IMG/VR virus record: IMGVR_UViG_3300046170_000065
Coordinates: 1-45,744 of that record
Origin: a virus
Reading direction: 5' to 3' (one strand)
DNA length: 45,744 bases
In this document: in pieces, positions 1 through 6,861 of the stretch
Position numbering within the stretch: position 1 is the stretch's first letter
How the letters are laid out: each line of letters starts with the position of its first letter
Notes under the pieces: generated by a model
Seen by the model: the letters and a program-made list of their open reading frames with translations, nothing else
The model's database searches: none
Told to the model about the DNA's origin: nothing
Translations under genes and position numbers: made by a program

Positions 1-12
1 ACTCTATAGACT

Positions 13-34
13 CAGAATACTCTAAAGTATTCTG
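13..34. repeat. Hairpin 1 of leader array
   Basis: A 9-bp perfect stem (CAGAATACT / AGTATTCTG) closes a CTAA tetraloop. It is the first of four neighbouring perfect hairpins. No T-run follows on either strand, so it is not a standard terminator. Confidence 0.8.
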
Positions 35-62
35 TAAACTAGAGAGCTTTGGAGTTCTGAGG

Positions 63-84
63 CTAGAGTCTGACAAGACTCTAG
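63..84. repeat. Hairpin 2 of leader array
   Basis: A 9-bp perfect stem (CTAGAGTCT / AGACTCTAG) closes a GACA tetraloop. Its stem is nearly the same as that of hairpin 3, pointing to duplication or a shared binding site. Confidence 0.8.
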
Positions 85-99
85 AGATTCTGGAGGTTC

Positions 100-119
100 T
101 AGAGTCTGATAAGACTCTA
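100..119. repeat. Hairpin 3 of leader array
   Basis: An 8-bp perfect stem (TAGAGTCT / AGACTCTA) closes a GATA tetraloop. The stem matches hairpin 2, while the loop differs at one base (GATA versus GACA). Confidence 0.8.
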
Positions 120-127
120 AAGTCACT

Positions 128-161
128 CGCCCTCTAAAGACTTATTAGTCTTTAGAGGGCG
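128..161. repeat. Hairpin 4 of leader array (15-bp stem)
   Basis: A perfect 15-bp stem (CGCCCTCTAAAGACT and its exact complement) closes a TATT tetraloop. It is the strongest hairpin in the control region. It lacks a flanking T-run on both strands, so intrinsic termination is unlikely. RNA stability, processing or protein binding in the leftward leader is a better guess. Confidence 0.85.
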
Positions 162-228
162 GGGCAGGAGGCCGGAGGGGGTATACCTATATATATACTA
201 AATGTTATACATTTCTGGAACTTCAGAG

Positions 229-240
229 TGTTAAGTAGTT
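229..240. repeat. 12-bp direct repeat, copy 1
   Basis: TGTTAAGTAGTT occurs here and again at 279-290, with starts exactly 50 bp apart. Possible repeated protein-binding site; function unknown. Confidence 0.55.
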
Positions 241-278
241 CGTCGGAGGGATGGGGATTAATAAATAACTATAAAAAC

Positions 279-290
279 TGTTAAGTAGTT
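279..290. repeat. 12-bp direct repeat, copy 2
   Basis: Second exact copy of TGTTAAGTAGTT (first at 229-240), lying in the presumed leftward leader. Confidence 0.55.
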
Positions 291-390
291 TTTAAGCGCA
301 TAGAGGCTTTAAAGTCTTTAAAGGGGTTTCAATCCGCTAGGATTGTCGAGGTGGTCTATATAGATATATAGCCGGGGGGCTACAAAGTAT

Positions 391-419
391 ATTATACAGT
401 CCACAGAGCATTTTGTCAA
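391..419 (-). promoter_or_regulatory. Leftward perfect-consensus sigma70 promoter
   Basis: On the minus strand TTGACA (419-414) and TATAAT (396-391) are separated by exactly 17 bp, a perfect match to the bacterial housekeeping consensus. Transcription would start near 384 and run left off the window edge. On a circular molecule it would then enter the replication operon at 45739. It is the mirror image of the rightward promoter at 436-464. Confidence 0.85.
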
Positions 420-441
420 GTACTTTAGAAAACACTTGACA
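414..441. promoter_or_regulatory. Dyad over both -35 boxes (candidate operator)
   Basis: TGTCAAGT (414-421) and ACTTGACA (434-441) form a perfect 8-bp inverted repeat with a 12-nt centre. The arms contain the -35 boxes of both divergent promoters. One protein bound here could block or switch both. The symmetry may also simply reflect two identical -35 boxes. Confidence 0.55.
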
Positions 442-464
442 GAACCTGTATTTAGCTCTATAAT
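436..464 (+). promoter_or_regulatory. Rightward perfect-consensus sigma70 promoter (late block)
   Basis: TTGACA (436-441) and TATAAT (459-464) have a 17-bp spacer, again a perfect consensus. The predicted start point, near 471, falls at the ATG of the small terminase gene (472). The mRNA would therefore be leaderless or nearly so, consistent with the missing Shine-Dalgarno sequence. Confidence 0.87.
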
Positions 465-471
465 ATTAATA

Positions 472-843
472 ATGAGTAAAGAACTAACAGTTAAACAGAA
501 AGATTTCTTAGACTATCTAGTCGAAACTGGAGGTGATCCTAAGAAAGCTGCTGACTTAGCAGGCTATGCAGAGAATGGACATTGGCAGGTTGTCAAATCA
601 CTAAAGCATGAAATTATTGATCTGGCCTCTAACATTCTCGCTCAGTCAGCACCCCAAGCAGCTATGAAGCTTGTAGAGGTTATGCACTCTGACCAGCCTA
701 TTCCTCAAGCGAATATGCGCTTACAAGCTGCACAGACTATCTTAGATCGCACAGGACTAGGTAAACAGGAAAGGTTAGAAGTAAATAATAATCTTACTGG
801 TGGTTTATTTATATTACCTGCGAAAGTTAATGAGGCGAACTAG
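472..843 (+). CDS. terS: Terminase small subunit
   Basis: Probable DNA-recognition subunit of the packaging motor, judged from its place just before the large subunit. The 123-residue product opens with a helix-turn-helix-like segment (about residues 7-30: VKQKDFLDYL, then GDPKKAADLAGYA), as in phage small terminases, followed by helices likely used for oligomerisation. The start at 472 is chosen because an in-frame TTG at 436 is itself the -35 box of the promoter. No Shine-Dalgarno precedes 472 and transcription probably starts at about 471, so leaderless initiation is likely. The end overlaps the next gene by 14 bases. Confidence 0.8.
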   Translation: MSKELTVKQKDFLDYLVETGGDPKKAADLAGYAENGHWQVVKSLKHEIIDLASNILAQSAPQAAMKLVEVMHSDQPIPQANMRLQAAQTILDRTGLGKQERLEVNNNLTGGLFILPAKVNEAN

Positions 844-1063
844 TAGTACTATACCTTTCGGGTACAAGTTATCCGAAGATGCTAAAACTCTAGAGCCTGT
901 AGAAGATGAATTAATATCTTTACGTAAAATTAAAGATATGGTATCTTCACAATCAATGTCTTTACGCGAGGGAGCTGAATGGTTAACACATATGACAGGT
1001 AGAAGTATTAGTCATGTTGGCCTAAAGAATATTATATATGGAAGAATGGGAGAAGAATCCTGA
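830..1063 (+). CDS. Small recombinase-type helix-turn-helix protein
   Basis: A 77-residue protein that begins inside the end of the small terminase gene and ends inside the large terminase gene. The opening IPFGYKLSEDAKTLEPVEDE, followed by a SLREGAEWL helix and a GRSISHVGLKNIIYG segment, resembles the 'Recombinase' DNA-binding domain found C-terminal in large serine recombinases. The catalytic resolvase domain is absent, so it should bind DNA but not recombine it. Its place between the terminase genes suggests a packaging or regulatory role (inference). The ATG at 830 is preferred over upstream starts, which lie deep in the previous gene. Confidence 0.65.
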   Translation: MRRTSSTIPFGYKLSEDAKTLEPVEDELISLRKIKDMVSSQSMSLREGAEWLTHMTGRSISHVGLKNIIYGRMGEES

Positions 1064-2711
1064 TAAGTACCTTACTGATGCCGAAGGTAACTTCGTCCTC
1101 AAGAAGGACGGGACACCAAAGTTAAAAGGTGGCAGACCTAAAGGTTCAAAGGGTAGGGGCTATAACTACCATTCAGAGACAAAGACAAAACTACAGGCGC
1201 GGAGAGTTGTACGCCAGAAAGAAAAGAACGCAGAGCGTACCAGAGTCAAGCTTAATCAACAAAGAGAAACACTCAAAGCCTCTAAAGAAACTTTAAATAA
1301 ACTAGATAATAATACTAATAAAGTAATTACAGATGATGTACTGTCACAGGTTCCAAAGTCTTTAAGGGAAGAAGCTAATAATAATGTTATCTTTAAACCT
1401 AACGAGGGACCACAGACAGATTTCCTAGCAGCTCCTGAGAAGGACGTATTGTACGGAGGAGCAGCTGGGGGTGGTAAGTCCTACGCTATGCTTATAGATC
1501 CTCTTAGATACGCTCACAGAGCTGCTCATAGGGGGTTAATACTTAGGCGATCGATGCCTGAGTTAAGAGAGTTAATAGATAAGTCTAGGGAGCTTTATCC
1601 AAGAGCTTTCCCCGGATGTAAGTACAGGGAAGTTGAGAAGCTTTGGAACTTTCCTTCAGGGGCTAAAATAGAATTTGGATTCTTGGAACGAGATGCAGAT
1701 GTTTATCGTTATCAAGGACAAGCATATAGTTGGATAGGATTTGATGAGATTACTCACCTGCCAACAGAGTTTGGATGGAATTATCTGGCTTCACGATTGC
1801 GTACTACAGATTCAGATATTATTCCATATATGCGGTGTACAGCTAACCCCGGTGGCGTTGGCGCACATTGGGTAAAGAAAAGATATATATTACCATCAGA
1901 ACCTAATGAGTCTTTTAGAGGTGAGGATGGTTTAACTAGAAAGTTTATACCAGCTCGATTAGATGATAATCCTTATCTAGCTGAAGATGGTCGCTACGAA
2001 GAGATGCTTAAAGCTCTTCCTGCGATTCAAAGAAAGCAGTTATTAGAAGGTAACTGGGAAATAGCAGAGGGTGCTGCCTTCACAGAGTTTGAAGCAGAAA
2101 CCCATATAGTCACACCATTTGAAATCCCAATAGGCTGGGAACGTATAAAAGGTATTGACTACGGTTATGCTTCAGAGAGTGCTTGCGTTTGGGGATGTGT
2201 TGATCCTTCAGACGGTACTTTAATTATATATAGAGAACTGTATCGTAAAGGACTGACAGGCGTTGACTTAGGACATCTTATCGCAGAGATGGAAATAGAA
2301 GACCCTTTCTCAGTTCCGGGAATTTTAGATACAGCTGCTTGGGCTAAGACAGGATCTACCGGGCCTACAGTAGGTGAAGCTTTAATGCGTATAGGTCACA
2401 AGCTAAGAAGAGCAGATAAGAATAGGATACAAGGTAAAATACAAATTCACGAATACTTACGAGTTCAGCAAAGCGGAAGGCCCAAGTTGCAAATATTTAA
2501 CAATTGCCCTAACCTGATACGCGAACTGCAAAGTATTCCTTTAGATAAAACAAACCCAGAGGATGTGGATACAAGAGCTTCGGATCACGCTTATGATGCA
2601 CTAAGATATTTAATTATGTCTAGACCTAGAGTTTCTGATCCTCTATCAAGGATTAGGCACATGCATCGTGAACAAGCCTACACCCCCATTGATTCAGAGT
2701 TTGGTTACTAA
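1038..2711 (+). CDS. terL: Terminase large subunit (ATPase and nuclease)
   Basis: Motor and nuclease that cuts and pumps DNA into the prohead. Of 557 residues, the ATPase shows Walker A GGAAGGGKS (140-148), Walker B WIGFDE (232-237) and a coupling-type TANPGGVG segment (268-274). The nuclease shows acidic residues at D374 (GIDYG) and D431 (GILDTAA), and a DHAYDALRY signature near the C-terminus. A basic extension of about 110 residues precedes the ATPase and carries GGRPKGSKGRG (31-41), an AT-hook-like DNA-binding motif. Start at ATG 1038, overlapping the previous gene by 26 bases, with only a weak ribosome site, so the exact start is somewhat uncertain. Confidence 0.93.
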   Translation: MEEWEKNPDKYLTDAEGNFVLKKDGTPKLKGGRPKGSKGRGYNYHSETKTKLQARRVVRQKEKNAERTRVKLNQQRETLKASKETLNKLDNNTNKVITDDVLSQVPKSLREEANNNVIFKPNEGPQTDFLAAPEKDVLYGGAAGGGKSYAMLIDPLRYAHRAAHRGLILRRSMPELRELIDKSRELYPRAFPGCKYREVEKLWNFPSGAKIEFGFLERDADVYRYQGQAYSWIGFDEITHLPTEFGWNYLASRLRTTDSDIIPYMRCTANPGGVGAHWVKKRYILPSEPNESFRGEDGLTRKFIPARLDDNPYLAEDGRYEEMLKALPAIQRKQLLEGNWEIAEGAAFTEFEAETHIVTPFEIPIGWERIKGIDYGYASESACVWGCVDPSDGTLIIYRELYRKGLTGVDLGHLIAEMEIEDPFSVPGILDTAAWAKTGSTGPTVGEALMRIGHKLRRADKNRIQGKIQIHEYLRVQQSGRPKLQIFNNCPNLIRELQSIPLDKTNPEDVDTRASDHAYDALRYLIMSRPRVSDPLSRIRHMHREQAYTPIDSEFGY

Positions 2712-2723
2712 TAAGGTAATAGT

Positions 2724-4904
2724 ATGGCTGGTGGAAACACAATAACAGATAGTGCTAATAATGTTTACTTCCAAGACGTAGAAGGTGAGGAAGGTAAAAC
2801 ACTTAACCTTGAAGATTCACTACGTAATCAATTCATAGGTGTTATTTATGACCGCTATCAATCAGCTAAAGATGCTAGAGATCAAGATGAGAAGCGTTGG
2901 ATAACGGGGTATCACAATTACCGTGGACTTTATGCAAAACACTATAAATTCAGGGAATCAGAAAAATCAAGAGTCTTTGTTAAAGTTACTAAAACTAAGG
3001 TTCTTGCTGCTTTTGGTCAGCTAGTGGATGTAGTCTTTGGTTCCAATAAGCTCCCAATTGGAATATCAGAGACAAATATACCGGAAGGAGTTGCTGAGTA
3101 CGCGCATCTCGATACACAGAATCCGGTTCCAAGTATTGAAACTAGCTTACCAGCCCCAGAGCCTGACAGTTCAAATCCTTACGATGTAGGGTATGCAGGT
3201 GACGGTAAAGTCTTAAATGCTGGGGCAACCTATGTTAAAGGCAAAACTGAAGATGTAGACGCAGTATTAAAAGATTCACTTACGGATGGTGCTACAGCTA
3301 TCCCACAGTTTTATGAAACTAAGCCAGCTCAAGAAGCTGCAAGGCGTATGGAAAAGCTGATCCATGATCAAATAGAAGAATCAAAAGGATCTAGTGAAAT
3401 ACGAAATGCTTTGTTTGAATGTTCATTGTTTGGAACAGGTATACTTAAAGGACCATTTAACTTTAACAAGACTCTTAATCGTTGGAAAGAAAACGCAGAG
3501 GGTGAAAGAGAATACAATCCTGTAGATGTACGTGTACCTAAAATAGAATTTGTAAGTATATGGGATTTCTTTCCAGATCCTAATGCTACTAACATGGACG
3601 AGTGTGAATACGCTTTTCATCGTCATAAGATGAATAAGTCTCAAGTAAGAGCGTTGGCGCGTATGCCTTACTTTAATAAAGAAGCTATACGTGATGCTTT
3701 ACGTATGGGTCCGAACTATGAGCCTGAACAGTACGAACACGAGTTAAAAGATGATAATCGTTCTGAAGAGTATGGCTCTGGGCAATTTGAAGTCTTAGAG
3801 TACTGGGGAATAATGGATGCAGAGTATGCCAAAGAAGCTGGCATGGAGCTGCCTGAAGGCGTTGATGACTTAGATGAAGTCCAGATTAACGCATGGATTT
3901 GTAATGGTAATGTACTAAGAGCTGTTGTTAATCCTTTTACTCCACATAGAATTCCATATAATGCTTTCCCTTATGAAAGAAATCCATACAGCTTCTTCGG
4001 TATAGGTGTAGCTGAAAACATGGATGACTCTCAGAAGATTATGAATGGTCATGCACGTATGGCAATAGATAATCTAGCGTTGTCAGGTTCCTTAGTATTT
4101 GATGTAGATGAGTCTGCCTTAGTAGGCGGTCAAAGTATGGAAATATATCCGGGTAAAATATTTAAGCGTCAAGCTGGTATGCCCGGAACTTCTATCAATG
4201 GATTAAAGTTTCCTAATACATCTACAGAAAACATGATGATGTTTGATAAGTTTAGGCAGTTAGCAGATGAACAAACAGGAATACCAAGCTACTCGCATGG
4301 TCAAACTGGAGTTCAAAGCATGACACGTACCGCTTCAGGTATGTCAATGCTACTAGGTGCTGCTTCTTTAAATATAAAAACAGTTATAAAGAATCTAGAT
4401 GATTTCTTATTACGTCCTTTAGGTGAAGCTTATTATCAATGGAACATGCAATTTCTAGATAAAAAGCTTAACATAGAAGGTGATTTAGAAGTTAAAGCCA
4501 CGGGTACTAATAGTTTGATGCAGAAAGAAGTACGTAGTCAAAGACTAACTATGTTCTTACAGACAGCACAGAATCCTTCTATAGCACCCTTCATTAAAAT
4601 TAACAAGCTAATTAGCGAACTAGCTTATTCTCTGGAGCTTGACCCTGAAGAAATTCTTAATGATCCAGAAGAAGCTGCTATCATGGCACAAATCATAGGA
4701 ATGCAAAATGCTGGACAAGGATCTGGTGAGGCAGCTCAAGCCTCTGGTGAACAACCCGGAAGTATGGGAGCCAATGAAGAACTACCTCCAGAAGGCCAAG
4801 ATGTCGGAGTTACGGGTACTGGCGGTGGCAACATCGGAACTGGAGATGTTCCGCAGTCAGGGGAGAGTGAATTCTCTGGAACGCTTAGAGAGGTTACGGG
4901 ATAA
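2724..4904 (+). CDS. Portal (head-tail connector) protein
   Basis: A 726-residue protein just after the terminase, in the usual portal position and of podovirus portal size. It would form the ring at the capsid vertex through which DNA passes. The N-terminal part contains YDRYQSAKDARDQDEKRW, and a long mixed core includes the NPFTPHRIPYNAFPYERNP region. The last 60 residues or so are rich in Gly, Glu, Ser and Gln and look disordered; this tail is overprinted by another gene from 4708. Start ATG 2724 follows an AAGGT-type ribosome site. The portal call rests on position and general character more than on a diagnostic catalytic motif. Confidence 0.85.
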   Translation: MAGGNTITDSANNVYFQDVEGEEGKTLNLEDSLRNQFIGVIYDRYQSAKDARDQDEKRWITGYHNYRGLYAKHYKFRESEKSRVFVKVTKTKVLAAFGQLVDVVFGSNKLPIGISETNIPEGVAEYAHLDTQNPVPSIETSLPAPEPDSSNPYDVGYAGDGKVLNAGATYVKGKTEDVDAVLKDSLTDGATAIPQFYETKPAQEAARRMEKLIHDQIEESKGSSEIRNALFECSLFGTGILKGPFNFNKTLNRWKENAEGEREYNPVDVRVPKIEFVSIWDFFPDPNATNMDECEYAFHRHKMNKSQVRALARMPYFNKEAIRDALRMGPNYEPEQYEHELKDDNRSEEYGSGQFEVLEYWGIMDAEYAKEAGMELPEGVDDLDEVQINAWICNGNVLRAVVNPFTPHRIPYNAFPYERNPYSFFGIGVAENMDDSQKIMNGHARMAIDNLALSGSLVFDVDESALVGGQSMEIYPGKIFKRQAGMPGTSINGLKFPNTSTENMMMFDKFRQLADEQTGIPSYSHGQTGVQSMTRTASGMSMLLGAASLNIKTVIKNLDDFLLRPLGEAYYQWNMQFLDKKLNIEGDLEVKATGTNSLMQKEVRSQRLTMFLQTAQNPSIAPFIKINKLISELAYSLELDPEEILNDPEEAAIMAQIIGMQNAGQGSGEAAQASGEQPGSMGANEELPPEGQDVGVTGTGGGNIGTGDVPQSGESEFSGTLREVTG

Positions 4905-4926
4905 CGTAAATGACTACAAAGACTAA
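4708..4926 (+). CDS. Overprinted small protein, portal-tail overlap
   Basis: A 72-residue protein read in the +1 frame of the portal gene. It overlaps the portal's last 197 bases and the start of the next gene by 17 bases. The ATG is preceded by AGGA (4697-4700) at 7-nt spacing. The product, with LKPLVNNPEVWEPMKNYL and FRSQGRVNSLERLERLRDN, looks like a normal helical protein rather than random translation. Small helical proteins of this sort often follow phage portals. The matching portal stretch is low-complexity, as expected when the other frame is under selection. Function unknown. Confidence 0.65.
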   Translation: MLDKDLVRQLKPLVNNPEVWEPMKNYLQKAKMSELRVLAVATSELEMFRSQGRVNSLERLERLRDNVNDYKD

Positions 4927-5092
4927 AAGTAAAGTAAATGCAGCAGGTAATTACACTAATCCTACTATGCGTAAGAACCTTTTTAATAAAATTAAAGCAG
5001 GAAATAAAGGTGGCAGCTCAGGTCAATGGTCTGCACGTAAAGCGCAGATGTTAGCAAAACAATATAAAGCTGCTGGTGGTGGTTACAAGTAA
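4910..5092 (+). CDS. Small basic protein of unknown function
   Basis: A 60-residue Lys/Gly-rich protein (NPTMRKNLFNKIKAG, GQWSARKAQMLAKQYKAAGGGY). The composition suggests nucleic-acid or protein-surface binding. It overlaps the preceding overprinted gene by 17 bases. Its stop TAA shares its last base with the ATG of the next gene (TAATG). Similar small basic proteins are common beside portals in marine podoviruses, to my knowledge. No function can be assigned. Confidence 0.75.
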   Translation: MTTKTKSKVNAAGNYTNPTMRKNLFNKIKAGNKGGSSGQWSARKAQMLAKQYKAAGGGYK

Positions 5093-5895
5093 TGGCACTT
5101 AAAAAATCACAACAGTCCTTAAAAAACTGGACAGACCAGAAGTGGAGAACCAAAAGCGGTAAGCCCTCCACTCAAGGATCTGAAGCTACGGGTGAAAGAT
5201 ACTTACCTGAAAAAGCTATTAAGTCTATGTCTGATTCAGAGTATGCAGCTAGTACTAAAAAGAAAAGAGAAGATACTGCAAAAGGAAAGCAACATTCTAA
5301 GCAACCTGACAAGGCTGCTAAAACATCACGTAGATACAGAAGTATGGGTGGACCTATGAATTTTATGGATGCTTTCAATAACCCACGACCGATGTTAAGA
5401 AAAGCAGAAGGTGGGGAAATTCCTGAAGATACATATGATAATGTACCACCCGAAGAGCAACAAGCTATGTTGGATTCACAACTTCCAGATGCTCAAATGG
5501 AAGAAGCATACATGGACTATGTGTTAAATGAAACATTAGATGAATCCGAAAAAGAATATTTACAGAATGCTTTAGCAGCAGATCCTCAACTTAGTTCTAT
5601 TTTAGATAAAGTTGTAGTAACTGCTGCTGAGTTTTCTGGGGCTGGAGAAGTTGAAGGCCCCGGAACTGGTGTATCAGACTCTATACCTGCCAGATTATCT
5701 GACGGGGAGTTTGTATTCACTAAGAAGGCCACTGATCAAATAGGTGCTGACAACCTGCAGAAAACTATGGATGCAGCTGAACGTGCTTATGATGGTGGTT
5801 TAATGAGTCGGCCTGAAGAAGCCACGCCTTTTGATTCTGATGATAAAATGAAGAGTCAAATGGCTGAAGCTAATCAAATGCCGAGTATTCGTTAA
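5092..5895 (+). CDS. Structural-module protein, DUF5872-like N-terminus
   Basis: A 267-residue protein starting within the TAATG overlap. The N-terminus (LKNWTDQKWRTKSGKPSTQG, GERYLPEKAIKSMSD, GKQHSKQP) resembles the DUF5872 family seen in phages and large viruses. The acidic middle carries an RKAEGGEIPED double-glycine element. The C-terminus has GPGTGVSDSIPARLSDGEFVF, a signature I associate with phage head/tail assembly proteins. Its place between portal and scaffold suggests a virion or assembly role (inference). No enzyme motif is visible. Confidence 0.65.
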   Translation: MALKKSQQSLKNWTDQKWRTKSGKPSTQGSEATGERYLPEKAIKSMSDSEYAASTKKKREDTAKGKQHSKQPDKAAKTSRRYRSMGGPMNFMDAFNNPRPMLRKAEGGEIPEDTYDNVPPEEQQAMLDSQLPDAQMEEAYMDYVLNETLDESEKEYLQNALAADPQLSSILDKVVVTAAEFSGAGEVEGPGTGVSDSIPARLSDGEFVFTKKATDQIGADNLQKTMDAAERAYDGGLMSRPEEATPFDSDDKMKSQMAEANQMPSIR

Positions 5896-5898
5896 TAC

Positions 5899-5973
5899 GG
5901 CTACCTTGAAGTAACAAGCCCCTATCAGTTTGACGAAACATAAAGATAGGCTACCTTGTAGGCAACAAGCCCC
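5899..5973 (+). repeat. Duplicated GGCTACCTTG motif upstream of scaffold gene
   Basis: Two near-identical units, 5899-5922 and 5949-5973, each begin GGCTACCTTG and end CAAGCCCC. Each can fold as a GGCT/AGCC hairpin with inner TTG/CAA pairing. The spacer adds a CCTATC (5921-5926) / GATAGG (5945-5950) inverted repeat that competes with or links the two units. The block ends just before the scaffold ribosome site GGAG (5978-5981), so it could act on translation or RNA processing of the capsid genes. No promoter boxes are visible here. Confidence 0.6.
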
Positions 5974-5988
5974 GTTTGGAGAAGTAAC

Positions 5989-6834
5989 ATGACTGAAGCA
6001 GTACAACAAGTAGAGGAAAAAGAAGCAAATCCTTATAACATGAAAAAAGATTGGCATGCTGGAAAGGAAGAGAATTTCGAGAATGCTAATGGTTTATTTT
6101 TTCAATCTGAACCTGTAGTAGAAAAGGCTACCTCCAGCGAAGCTGAAGCCCCTAAAGAAACTAAAGGTAAAGATGTAAATTATAAGAAGCGTTACGATGA
6201 TTTAAAGAAGCATTATGATAGTAAAGTTTCTGAATTTAAGCAGCGTGAGCAAGAACTAGTAGCGGAAGCAAAAACTAAAGCTCCTCAGTATCAAGCTCCT
6301 AAGTCTGCCGAAGAGATAGAATCTTTCAGGAAAAAGAATCCAGATCTGTACGAAACAGTAGAGACTGTAGCACATCTTCAAAACGAACAGCAATTGGCAG
6401 ATATACGTCAAGAGCTAGTTTCATTGAAGCAACGTGAGACTGACATAGCTAAGAAGGAAGCTGAAGTTGAGTTGCGTAATAGGCATCCTGACTTTGAAGA
6501 CCTTCGTAGCAATGAAACCTTTCACGAGTGGGCTAAAGCTCAACCTGAACAAATACAAAATTGGATTTATAACAATCCTAATAATGCAGAATTAGCTAGT
6601 AAAGCTATTGATTTGTATAAACTCGAAAATGGAATTAAAGCTCAGTCAACCAAACCTCAGTCTAAACAACAGGGAAGTGCAGCAGATATGGTGTCTACTA
6701 AGACTAAAGCCATTGATACTAAGCAACCTAAAGTATGGACTGAACGGGAAATCGCTAAGATGTCCATCGCTGAGTATGATAAGTATGAACAAGATATTAA
6801 TCAGGCAATCAGTGAAGGACGAGTGATTAAATAA
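5989..6834 (+). CDS. Capsid scaffolding protein
   Basis: A 281-residue, highly charged, mainly helical protein directly before the coat gene. The VNYKKRYDDLKKHYDSKVSEF segment is followed by a long Glu/Lys coiled coil, as in scaffold proteins of T7-like marine phages. It would guide prohead assembly and be absent from the mature head. ATG 5989 has a good GGAGAAG ribosome site. The upstream repeat block may tune its expression. Confidence 0.8.
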   Translation: MTEAVQQVEEKEANPYNMKKDWHAGKEENFENANGLFFQSEPVVEKATSSEAEAPKETKGKDVNYKKRYDDLKKHYDSKVSEFKQREQELVAEAKTKAPQYQAPKSAEEIESFRKKNPDLYETVETVAHLQNEQQLADIRQELVSLKQRETDIAKKEAEVELRNRHPDFEDLRSNETFHEWAKAQPEQIQNWIYNNPNNAELASKAIDLYKLENGIKAQSTKPQSKQQGSAADMVSTKTKAIDTKQPKVWTEREIAKMSIAEYDKYEQDINQAISEGRVIK

Positions 6835-6861
6835 TTTTGTCTTTTATTGAGGTAATTAAAA

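Larger units (their letters stand above)
1..435. other. Non-coding control region between divergent gene blocks
   Basis: No convincing gene is present here on either strand. The stretch holds four perfect hairpins (13-34, 63-84, 100-119, 128-161), a duplicated 12-bp word (229-240 and 279-290), two copies of the palindrome CTTTAAAG near 306-323, an AT-rich imperfect dyad near 353-373 and a leftward consensus promoter. It precedes the packaging genes. If the genome is circular, it also forms the 5' leader of the minus-strand replication operon that begins at 45739. A replication origin or packaging site could also lie here, but nothing seen proves that. Confidence 0.75.

Noticed and set aside
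128-161. 15-bp hairpin as a rho-independent terminator
   Set aside because: Neither strand has a T-run after the stem, so another role is more likely.
436-471. Upstream in-frame TTG start (436) for the small terminase gene
   Set aside because: The TTG is the -35 box of a perfect promoter and lies upstream of the predicted RNA start; the HTH-type protein begins naturally at ATG 472.
830-1063. Evidence for lysogeny from the recombinase-like gene
   Set aside because: Only the DNA-binding segment is present; there is no catalytic resolvase domain, integrase, excisionase or repressor.
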